A stretch of DNA of 12,513 bases from Rhizobacter sp. GTDB taxonomy: Bacteria; Pseudomonadota; Gammaproteobacteria; Burkholderiales; Burkholderiaceae_C. A model generated the notes under the pieces. It was not told the DNA's origin. It did no database searches and saw only the letters and a program-made list of their open reading frames with translations. Of this stretch, positions 7,056-12,513 are shown one piece after another. Numbering within the stretch: the stretch's first letter is position 1; each line of letters begins with the position of its first letter. The DNA is taken from positions 1 to 12,513 of the forward strand of contig JACMKJ010000037.1 of NCBI GenBank assembly GCA_014380155.1. Reading direction: 5' to 3'. A program made the translations under genes and the position numbers.

Positions 7056-8660
7056 ATGCCGCAGGAGCAGCGCAGCCTTCGCAGCGGGTTTCTGCGTTCG
7101 GTCGAACAACACCCCGACCGGCCTGCATTGCAGCTAGATGCGGCGGTGTTGAGCTACTCGGCTTTGCGCGATCGTGCGGCGGCGCTTGCGCAGACCTTGT
7201 CGGCCCATGCGCCCGCGGGCGAGCCCGCGCTGACGGCGGTGTTTGCGCACCGCTCGGTCACAGCCTATGCGGGCGTGCTGGCAGGCTTGTTGCGCGGTCA
7301 TGGTTATGTGCCGCTGAACCCGGGCTTCCCCACCGACCGCACGCGCGGCATGCTGGTGCGTTCGGAATGCCGCAGCGTGATCGTCGACGCGCATGGGGCA
7401 CGGCAACTCGTCGAAGTGCTGGACGGTGTCGACACACCTTTGTTGCTGTTGCTGCCTGAACACGATGATGTGAGCGAGTTCGCCGCCCAGTGGCCCAAGC
7501 ACCGCTTTATCGGCGCGAGCGACTTGCTTGAGGCCAGTGCGTGGTTTGCAGGCCCGGTCGACGCCAACGCCATTGCCTACCTGCTCTTCACCTCGGGCAG
7601 CACCGGCCAGCCCAAGGGCGTGATGGTGGCGCACCGCAACGTGGTGCCTTACATCGACGCGATGGTCGAGCGTTACGCGGTGACGGAGCAAGACCGTTTT
7701 TCGCAGACCTTTGACCTGACCTTCGACCTGTCGGTGCACGACATGTTCGTCGCCTGGGAGCGTGGCGCCTGTTTGTGCGCGCCGACCGGCGGGCAGAAGA
7801 TGTTCCCCGGCAAGTACATCACCGACTGCGGCATCACGATGTGGTTCTCGGTGCCGTCGACGGTGGTGCTGATGAGCCGCCTGAAGATGCTCAAGGCTGG
7901 CAAGTACCCGGGGTTGCGCTTCAGTCTGTTTTGCGGCGAAGCGCTTCCGGTCGAGATGGTGCAGAAGTGGGCCGAGGCCGCGTCGCAATCGATCGTTGAA
8001 AACCTCTACGGCCCGACCGAGCTCACCATCGCCTGCACGCTGTACCGCTGGAACGGCCAAACATCGCCTGCGCAAAGCGAGTTTGGTGTGGTGCCCATCG
8101 GTGAGCCCTATCCCGGCATGAAGATGCTGGTGGCCGACGAGCAGCAGAACGAGGTGGCGGTGGGCGAAGCCGGCGAGCTGCTGATGACCGGCCCGCAGCT
8201 CACGCTCGGCTACTACAAGGACCCGCAGCGCACGGCGGCAGCTTTTGTCACGCCGCCAGGCCGCAACGAGGTCTTCTACCGCACCGGCGACCGTGTGCGC
8301 CGCCCGGCGGCCGGGCAGCCGCTCGTCTACCTGGGTCGGGTCGACAACCAGATCAAGATCCAGGGGTACCGCGTCGAGCTGGGTGAGGTCGAAGCCATCT
8401 TGCGACAAGAGGCCGGGGTCGATGTGGCCATCGCGGTCGGCTGGCCCGTCACGGCCAGTGGCGCCGACGGCATCGTTGGGTTCCTCGGCGCGGACAGCGC
8501 CGACACCGCCGCGATCCGAGAGCGTGTGATCGCGCGCCTACCGCCCTACATGCACCCGAGCGAACTGCGGCTGGTGTCGGAGTTCCCGCTCAACGCCAAC
8601 GGCAAGGTCGATCGCAAGGTGTTGCTCGCGAGTCTGGCCGCCCAGGCGGAGCTGGCGTGA
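7056..8660 (+). CDS. Free-standing amino acid adenylation enzyme (ANL superfamily, DltA-like)
   Basis: A 534-residue complete adenylation domain with both subdomains. It shows core motif A3 LLFTSGSTGQPKG (176-188), A4 FDLSVHDMF, A5 NLYGPTE (316-322), A7 YRTGD (408-412), A8 LGRVDNQIKIQGYRVELGEVE, and A10 NANGKVDRK with the catalytic Lys517. It should form an aminoacyl-AMP with ATP and load it onto a carrier thiol, most likely the small carrier protein one base upstream. Aligned by eye to GrsA, the pocket residues read Asp224, Leu225, His228, Ser268, Leu291, Cys293, Leu317, Ile325, Ala326, Lys517. The leading Asp argues for an alpha-amino acid; I do not recognise the code. No condensation or thiolation domain is attached. 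Start ATG 7056 has an AGGTGA site 6 bases upstream. The stop overlaps the next ATG by one base. Confidence 0.92.
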   Translation: MPQEQRSLRSGFLRSVEQHPDRPALQLDAAVLSYSALRDRAAALAQTLSAHAPAGEPALTAVFAHRSVTAYAGVLAGLLRGHGYVPLNPGFPTDRTRGMLVRSECRSVIVDAHGARQLVEVLDGVDTPLLLLLPEHDDVSEFAAQWPKHRFIGASDLLEASAWFAGPVDANAIAYLLFTSGSTGQPKGVMVAHRNVVPYIDAMVERYAVTEQDRFSQTFDLTFDLSVHDMFVAWERGACLCAPTGGQKMFPGKYITDCGITMWFSVPSTVVLMSRLKMLKAGKYPGLRFSLFCGEALPVEMVQKWAEAASQSIVENLYGPTELTIACTLYRWNGQTSPAQSEFGVVPIGEPYPGMKMLVADEQQNEVAVGEAGELLMTGPQLTLGYYKDPQRTAAAFVTPPGRNEVFYRTGDRVRRPAAGQPLVYLGRVDNQIKIQGYRVELGEVEAILRQEAGVDVAIAVGWPVTASGADGIVGFLGADSADTAAIRERVIARLPPYMHPSELRLVSEFPLNANGKVDRKVLLASLAAQAELA

Positions 8661-9481
8661 TGAGCAGCCGCCCCGACTGCGCCTTGCCCGCGCAGGCCAC
8701 CGCGCTCGCCACCACGCCCCGCGACACCTTGTCGGTGCTGGGTGTGCCGGTGACCGACGTGAACATGGAACACGCGCTTTCGCTGTTGCATGGCCTGCTG
8801 CAGCAACAGCCACCGCGCGCCCACGGTGTCTATTTCGTCAACACCCACACCCTCAACACCGCCTGCGACGAACCCGATTACCTCGGCGTGCTGCAAGCCG
8901 CCGACCGCGTTTTCGGCGACGGCACCGGCGTTCGTTGGGCGGCACGCATGATCCACGGCGCCAGGCTCAAGGACAACGTCAACGGCACCGACCTCGTGCC
9001 GCTGATGTTCTCGCGCTGGGCCGACCGAGGGCTGCGCTACTACCTGCTGGGCAACACGCCCGAGCGCATCGAGCAGGCGGCGGCTTATGCGCAGCGCGCC
9101 TTCCCGGGCTGGACGCTCGCCGGCTGTCACCACGGCTACCTCGGCGCCGACGACCATGCTGGCGTGGTCGAGAAGATCAACGCCTCGGGCGCGCACCTGC
9201 TGCTGGTCGGCATGGGCAACCCCAAGCAGGAGCGCTGGATTCACAACCACCGTGCGCAGCTGACGGTGCCGCTCTGCCTGGCCACCGGTGGCCTGTTCGA
9301 CTACTGGGTGGGCGACCTGGTGCGGGCGCCGCAGTGGGTGCGTCGCCTCGGTTTCGAGTGGTTGAGCCTCTTGATCCGCCAGCCGCACAAGGCTCGCCGT
9401 TACCTCCTGGGCAATCCGCTGTTCCTGTTGCGTGTGGCGCGCAGCCGTTTGTTCCGGCAAGACAAGAAGACACGACCATGA
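8660..9481 (+). CDS. WecG/TagA/CpsF family glycosyltransferase (GT26)
   Basis: A 273-residue GT26 enzyme. Marks are VYFVNTHTLNTA, GDGTGVRWAARM (GDGTG at 86-90), DNVNGTDLVP, YYLLGNTPER, and GMGNPKQERWI (GNPKQE 186-191), followed by ATGGLFDYWVGDLVRAPQWVRRLGFEW near the end. Family members transfer an N-acetyl-hexosamine-type sugar (ManNAc, ManNAcA) from UDP onto an undecaprenyl-diphosphate-linked sugar at the inner membrane face; TagA and WecG are the studied examples. It thus points to an undecaprenyl-linked glycan built by this cluster. The last 50 residues are basic and amphipathic, as in the family's membrane-targeting tail. ATG 8660 overlaps the previous stop (TGATG) with GGAG at 8648-8651; GTG 8657 is an alternative adding one residue. 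The exact sugar is not readable. Confidence 0.92.
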   Translation: MSSRPDCALPAQATALATTPRDTLSVLGVPVTDVNMEHALSLLHGLLQQQPPRAHGVYFVNTHTLNTACDEPDYLGVLQAADRVFGDGTGVRWAARMIHGARLKDNVNGTDLVPLMFSRWADRGLRYYLLGNTPERIEQAAAYAQRAFPGWTLAGCHHGYLGADDHAGVVEKINASGAHLLLVGMGNPKQERWIHNHRAQLTVPLCLATGGLFDYWVGDLVRAPQWVRRLGFEWLSLLIRQPHKARRYLLGNPLFLLRVARSRLFRQDKKTRP

Positions 9482-10338
9482 CCGTTTCCGTTCCCCGTTG
9501 GTTGATCAAGAAAGCGGCGCGTACCGCCATGGTGTTGGGCAGCTTCGTCACTGGCTCGCTGGTCTTTCGCAAGCTGCTGGGCCGCGGCCCGACGATCCGC
9601 GTGCTGACCTACCACCGCTTCGGTGACGCTGTGCGCGACCCCTGGTGCGTGAGCGCGGCCGTGTTCGAAGAACAGATGCGCTGGCTGGCCGAGAAAAAGC
9701 TCGCGGTGTCGCTCGATGACGTGGAGCGCTTCGTGCGCGGCGAAATCCAGTTGCCCGATGGCGCCGTACTCGTCACCATGGACGACGGCTTCAGCAGCGT
9801 GCTCCACATCGCCGCACCCATCATGCAGCGCCACCGCATCCCGTCGGTGGCTTACGTGACCACGAGTTTCATGGGCACCACCAGCATCTCGGGCGAGCGT
9901 TACCTCACTTGGGACGAAGTGAAACGCCTGCCGGCCGCAGGCGTCACGGTGGGCTCGCACGCCCACACCCACCGCTCGGTGGCCAAGCTGAGCCCGCAGG
10001 ATGCGCTCGAAGAAGGACAACGCTCCAAACAACTGCTGGAACAGCACCTGGGTGCCCCCATCCGTTCGTTTGCCTACCCTTTCGGCATGCGCACCGATGA
10101 AAGCACCGAGACCGCACGCATGTTGTCAGGTTGCGGCTACAGCTCGGTCTTCATCGCACAGCACGGCACGTTGCGGCCTGGGGCCGACCTTGCACGTTTG
10201 CCTCGTGTGAAGGTGGAGGGCGGCGAGCCGCTGTGGATGTTCAAGCTCTTGTGCCGCGGCGGCATGGACGGCTGGAAGCTGTTCGACGACACGCTCTGGA
10301 AGCTGCAGCGCCCCGCGCCGGCCGAGCAGGCGCAGTGA
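9478..10338 (+). CDS. Polysaccharide deacetylase (carbohydrate esterase family 4, NodB-like)
   Basis: A 286-residue NodB-homology protein. The opening IRVLTYHRFG, VTMDDGF (Asp102 probable base, Asp103 metal ligand; the usual TFDDG has Met for Phe), GSHAHTHRSV (metal ligands His161 and His165) and RSFAYPFG give the CE4 motifs in order. Such enzymes remove N-acetyl groups from GlcNAc-type sugars using a divalent metal. Residues 12-33 are hydrophobic with flanking basic residues, so it may be anchored to the inner membrane with a periplasmic domain, or simply membrane-associated. It overlaps the HexNAc-type transferase gene by 4 bases (ATGA), so the sugar just added could be its target, leaving a free amine. 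The frame is open upstream to 8935 but that part is a shadow of the previous gene. Confidence 0.9.
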   Translation: MTVSVPRWLIKKAARTAMVLGSFVTGSLVFRKLLGRGPTIRVLTYHRFGDAVRDPWCVSAAVFEEQMRWLAEKKLAVSLDDVERFVRGEIQLPDGAVLVTMDDGFSSVLHIAAPIMQRHRIPSVAYVTTSFMGTTSISGERYLTWDEVKRLPAAGVTVGSHAHTHRSVAKLSPQDALEEGQRSKQLLEQHLGAPIRSFAYPFGMRTDESTETARMLSGCGYSSVFIAQHGTLRPGADLARLPRVKVEGGEPLWMFKLLCRGGMDGWKLFDDTLWKLQRPAPAEQAQ

Positions 10339-10362
10339 TGGCAAGAAGGTTGATGGCGCGGT

Positions 10363-10442
10363 GCCGGGCCGAGCGCCGGGCCGCTCCCAAGCCGGCCCGG
10401 ATCCCCGAGGGGGATCGTTCGATGTACTCATCGGACGAGGGG
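10363..10442 (+). repeat. Structured element B: three abutting hairpins before the third GT2 gene
   Basis: Most of the 109-base gap between the deacetylase and the third GT2 gene is inverted repeat. Hairpin 1 pairs 10376-10383 with 10393-10400 (8 bp, 9-base loop). Hairpin 2 pairs GATCCCC 10400-10406 with GGGGATC 10410-10416 (7 bp, 3-base loop). Hairpin 3 pairs 10415-10424 with 10429-10438 (10 bp with one G-T, 4-base loop). Hairpins share only one or two bases at their borders. A direct repeat GCCGGGCC occurs at 10363 and 10375. There is no T-run, so a classical terminator is unlikely. The GAGGGG ribosome site begins inside the last stem. Confidence 0.65.
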
Positions 10443-10447
10443 TAGAC

Positions 10448-11428
10448 ATGAGTTTGGCCGGTGTGGCCGTGGTCGCGATTGGTCGCAATGAAGGCGAGCG
10501 CTTGCGCGCCTGCCTGACATCGGTGGTCCATTCGGCGCAGATCGTGGTGTATGTCGACTCCGGTTCTACCGACGACTCGGTCGCGATGGCGCGGCAAATG
10601 GGTGTCGAGGTGGTGGTGCTGCCGAAGGACGTGGTGTTCACGGCGGCCCTCGCGCGCAATGCCGGCTGGCGGCGTGCGCTGGAGCTCGCGCCCGAGATCG
10701 AGTTCGTTCAATTCGTCGATGGCGACTGCGCGGTCGATCCGGCCTGGCTGGCGACCGCACGCGGCTATCTTGTTGAGCATGCCGATGTGGTGGCCGTGTG
10801 CGGCCGCCGCCGCGAGCGTTTCCCCGAGCGTTCGATCTACAACCTGTTGTGCGACCTGGAATGGGCCGCCACACCAGGCGAATCCAAAGCCTGCGGTGGC
10901 GACGTGATGATGCGCGCCGCGGGGCTGCAGGCGGTGAATGGCTACAACCCGCGCCTGATCGCCGGTGAAGAGCCCGAACTCTGCCTGCGCTTGCGCGGCA
11001 AGGGCTGGCGTGTGTGGCGGCTCGATGCCGAAATGACGCTGCATGACGCGGCCATGACACGCATCAGCCAATGGTGGAAGCGCTCGATGCGCGCCGGCTA
11101 CACCTTCGCCGAAGGCGTTCACATGCACGGCGCACCACCCGAGCGGCACCGCGTGCTTGAGTCGCGCCGCGCCTGGGTGTGGGGGCTGGTGATTCCGCTC
11201 GTCGCCTTGTTGGGCGCATGGCTGATCCACCCCGGGGCGTTGGCCTTGTTGCTGGTGTATCCGCTGCAGATGCTGCGCTTGTTCCGCGGCTTTCGCGGGC
11301 CGTTCAAAGAGCGTGCGGCGCGGGCTGTGTTCATGGTCCTGGGCAAGTTCGCCGAAGCCTGCGGGCAGCTCAAGTTTGTGGCCCTGCGTTTGTCGGGCGG
11401 CACCGCGCGGCTGATCGAATACAAGTGA
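10448..11428 (+). CDS. GT2 family glycosyltransferase with C-terminal membrane segments
   Basis: A 326-residue GT2 enzyme from a different branch than the two upstream. Visible are VAVVAIGRNEGERL (strand 1), VYVDSGSTDDS (Asp37), ARNAGW, FVDGDC (Asp91-Gly-Asp93, the DXD), ACGGDVMMR, AGEEPELCLRL (Glu174, Glu175, Glu177) and QWWKRSMRAGY (208-218), the Q/RXXRW-like part found in processive and membrane GT2 enzymes. Two hydrophobic segments follow at about 243-259 and 261-278, so it is likely an inner-membrane enzyme acting on a lipid-linked substrate. The ATG has GAGGGG 5 bases upstream, directly behind three abutting hairpins, so translation may be controlled by RNA structure. A terminator-like hairpin follows 22 bases after the stop, so this may be the last gene of its transcript. 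Confidence 0.9.
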   Translation: MSLAGVAVVAIGRNEGERLRACLTSVVHSAQIVVYVDSGSTDDSVAMARQMGVEVVVLPKDVVFTAALARNAGWRRALELAPEIEFVQFVDGDCAVDPAWLATARGYLVEHADVVAVCGRRRERFPERSIYNLLCDLEWAATPGESKACGGDVMMRAAGLQAVNGYNPRLIAGEEPELCLRLRGKGWRVWRLDAEMTLHDAAMTRISQWWKRSMRAGYTFAEGVHMHGAPPERHRVLESRRAWVWGLVIPLVALLGAWLIHPGALALLLVYPLQMLRLFRGFRGPFKERAARAVFMVLGKFAEACGQLKFVALRLSGGTARLIEYK

Positions 11429-11548
11429 GCCGGAGCTCGGCATCCATTCGGGGGGGAACCCCCTTGTTTCAGCCCGTGCGGCAAGGCGGTTTTCAACCAC
11501 CGCGGGATACACTCGCTCCGCTTCAAACAGCCTCGCAAGGAGGGATGA
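11429..11548 (+). promoter_or_regulatory. Intergenic region with weak promoter candidate for the sxtJ-like set
   Basis: This 120-base gap is one of the few in the window. After the terminator-like hairpin it has a small palindrome (GGTT-TTC-AACC, 11488-11498) and a possible -10 box TACACT (11508-11513) within GGGATACACTCG, 36 bases before the ATG. I find no good -35 at standard spacing, so the promoter call is weak. The AGGAGG ribosome site at 11538-11543 is strong. Confidence 0.3.
11450..11468 (+). terminator. Terminator-like G-C hairpin after the third GT2 gene
   Basis: Five G (11451-11455) can pair with five C (11459-11463) over the loop GAA, followed by TTGTTT. It lies 22 bases beyond the GT2 stop. 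The stem is short and the T tract is interrupted, so it is a possible but weak intrinsic terminator. It supports a transcript boundary before the SxtJ-like gene. Confidence 0.45.
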
Positions 11549-11968
11549 ATGTCCCATGAAGATCTGAGCCGAGAAGACGAGGTCGAAGGCTCTTCCGACC
11601 GCTCATTCGGTTTTGTGTTCGCCGCGGTGTTTCTCATCATTGCGGCATGGCCGCTGCTGCATTCCGGCACGCCGCGTTGGTGGTCCGTCGGTGTTGCTGC
11701 GGCGTTCGGCTTGGTGGCCATCGTCAAGCCGGTACTGCTCGCCGGCGCCAACAAGCTCTGGATGAAGTTCGGCCTGTTGCTGGCCAAGGTGGTGAGCCCG
11801 ATTGCCCTGGGCATTCTTTTCTACATCGTGTTCATGCCCATTGGCTTGCTGATGCGTGTGTCTGGCAAAGACCCGCTGCGTTTGAAGTTCGACCCCGCAG
11901 CCCAGTCGTACTGGATTCCGCGCGAGCCGCCCGGCCCGCCGCCGACGTCCATGACCAACCAGTTTTAG
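11549..11968 (+). CDS. SxtJ family membrane protein
   Basis: A 139-residue membrane protein. It has an acidic N-terminus (1-18), hydrophobic segments at about 20-37, 46-64 and 74-102 (the last probably one long or two short helices), then a conserved-looking soluble tail: GKDPLRLKFDP, SYWIPREPPGPPP and a final NQF. This tail and size match SxtJ, a protein of unknown function first named in cyanobacterial saxitoxin clusters and repeatedly found beside O-carbamoyltransferases. The next two genes are the SxtK-like and SxtI-like partners in the same order as expected for that association. The start ATG has a near-perfect Shine-Dalgarno (AGGAGG, 11538-11543) 5 bases upstream, after a 120-base gap, so it probably opens a new transcript or has independent strong translation. 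Family assignment is confident; function is not known. Confidence 0.85.
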   Translation: MSHEDLSREDEVEGSSDRSFGFVFAAVFLIIAAWPLLHSGTPRWWSVGVAAAFGLVAIVKPVLLAGANKLWMKFGLLLAKVVSPIALGILFYIVFMPIGLLMRVSGKDPLRLKFDPAAQSYWIPREPPGPPPTSMTNQF

Positions 11969-11977
11969 GAATCAACC

Positions 11978-12127
11978 ATGTCAATGATCAAAGAGCTCTG
12001 GGCATTCCTGCGGGTGCGCAAAAAAATCTGGATGTGGCCCATCTTCGGGATGATGGCCGTGCTGGGTCTGCTGATCGTTCTGGCCAAGGGTTCTGCCGTG
12101 GCGCCGTTCATCTACACGCTCTTCTGA
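11978..12127 (+). CDS. Small membrane protein, DUF5989 / SxtK-like
   Basis: A 49-residue protein, start ATG 11978, with GGA 7 bases upstream (11968-11970). It begins with a basic amphipathic stretch, KELWAFLRVRKKIWMWP, followed by one transmembrane helix at about 19-36 and a short tail ending in APFIYTLF. Size, the FLRxRKKxWxxP pattern and position between an SxtJ-like gene and a carbamoyltransferase fit the DUF5989 family, which includes SxtK. It lies 9 bases after the SxtJ-like stop and 12 bases before the carbamoyltransferase start, so the three are very likely cotranscribed. Its role is unknown; holding the carbamoyltransferase at the membrane is a reasonable guess, no more. Confidence 0.82.
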   Translation: MSMIKELWAFLRVRKKIWMWPIFGMMAVLGLLIVLAKGSAVAPFIYTLF

Positions 12128-12139
12128 GCACGCTGACCG

Positions 12140-12513
12140 ATGCGGATCCTTGGCCTATCGGCTTACTACCATGACAGCGCCGCGGCGTTGATCGAAGACG
12201 GCGTCATCGTTGCGGCGGCTCAAGAAGAGCGGTTCACGCGCAAGAAGCACGACTCCGGTTTTCCCACGCATGCCATCGACTACTGCCTGAGCCAGGCCGG
12301 TGTCGGCATGAAGGGCATCGACCGGGTCGTGTTCTACGACAAGCCGTTCCTGAAGTTCGAGCGGCTGCTCGAGACCTACCTGGCCTTTTCGCCCCGTGGC
12401 TTTCAGTCGTTCCGCATGTCGATCCCGCTGTGGCTGAGGGAGAAGCTGTTCCTCAAGGACCTGCTGTTCAAAGCGCTGAAAAAAGTCGACACCGAGGGTG
12501 GCTGGAACGGCGA
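12140..12513 (+). CDS. O-carbamoyltransferase, NodU/CmcH/SxtI family, N-terminal part; 3' end outside window
   Basis: The first 124 residues of a carbamoyltransferase. The N-terminus MRILGLSAYYHDSAAALIEDG and then AAQEERFTRKKHDSGFPTHAIDYCL are the hallmark of the NodU/TobZ YrdC-Kae1-like fold: the His-Asp-Ser after Tyr-Tyr and the QEERFTRxKHD segment lie in the N-terminal Kae1-like half. Full-length members are about 570-610 residues and transfer a carbamoyl group from carbamoyl phosphate, by way of carbamoyl-AMP, to a hydroxyl on a sugar, polyketide or alkaloid. Together with the two genes before it, it forms the SxtJ-SxtK-SxtI-type set. The acceptor here would be the glycan or glycosylated polyketide of this cluster (inference). 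The ribosome site is weak. Confidence 0.92.
   Translation, partial: MRILGLSAYYHDSAAALIEDGVIVAAAQEERFTRKKHDSGFPTHAIDYCLSQAGVGMKGIDRVVFYDKPFLKFERLLETYLAFSPRGFQSFRMSIPLWLREKLFLKDLLFKALKKVDTEGGWNG

Noticed and set aside
8935..9477. Upstream extension of the deacetylase frame
   Set aside because: It is a shadow of the WecG-type gene with Arg/Pro-rich content; ATG 9478 overlaps the stop as at other junctions.
10338..10445. A 35-codon frame starting TGATG at the deacetylase stop and ending 2 bases before the next ATG
   Set aside because: It lies almost wholly in the hairpin element, its product is Arg-rich without family features, and the element explains it; translational coupling keeps it a remote possibility.
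12128..12139. Possible regulatory site before the carbamoyltransferase
   Set aside because: Only 12 bases separate the genes and no motif is visible.

Overview
The window is GC-rich (roughly two-thirds G+C by eye) and every supported gene lies on the + strand. Codon use, the overlapping ATGA junctions and the relatives I recognise suggest a betaproteobacterium of the order Burkholderiales (Rubrivivax/Leptothrix/Roseateles-like). That placement is inference; no rRNA or housekeeping marker is present.

The locus looks like part of a biosynthetic cluster joining polyketide/nonribosomal chemistry to glycan assembly. Bases 1-1395 hold the end of a type I polyketide synthase (KR tail, carrier domain, thioesterase). 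It overlaps a crotonyl-CoA carboxylase/reductase (1392-2630), which normally makes alkylmalonyl-CoA extender units. Two paralogous GT2 glycosyltransferases follow in tandem (2627-3637 and 3694-4725), then a GNAT-fold protein (4694-5818). After an 86-base gap come an AurF-like diiron oxygenase (5905-6768), a free-standing carrier protein (6803-7054) and a free-standing adenylation enzyme (7056-8660). Next are a WecG/TagA-type glycosyltransferase (8660-9481), a polysaccharide deacetylase (9478-10338), a strongly structured intergenic element (10363-10442) and a third GT2 glycosyltransferase (10448-11428). After a 120-base gap with a terminator-like hairpin come an SxtJ-type membrane protein (11549-11968), a 49-residue DUF5989/SxtK-type protein (11978-12127) and the start of an SxtI/NodU-type O-carbamoyltransferase (12140 to the window edge).

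Most junctions overlap by 1-4 bases (1392, 2627, 8660, 9478) or are separated by one base (7056), so blocks 1-5818, 5905-11428 and 11549-12513 each look cotranscribed. A working model, by inference, is that the PKS makes an acyl chain and the adenylation enzyme loads an amino acid on the small carrier protein for modification by the diiron enzyme. The glycosyltransferases and deacetylase would build an amino-sugar-containing glycan, and the GNAT protein and carbamoyltransferase would decorate it. The product is unknown to me. I see no tRNA, rRNA, insertion sequence, CRISPR array, integrase or attachment site.
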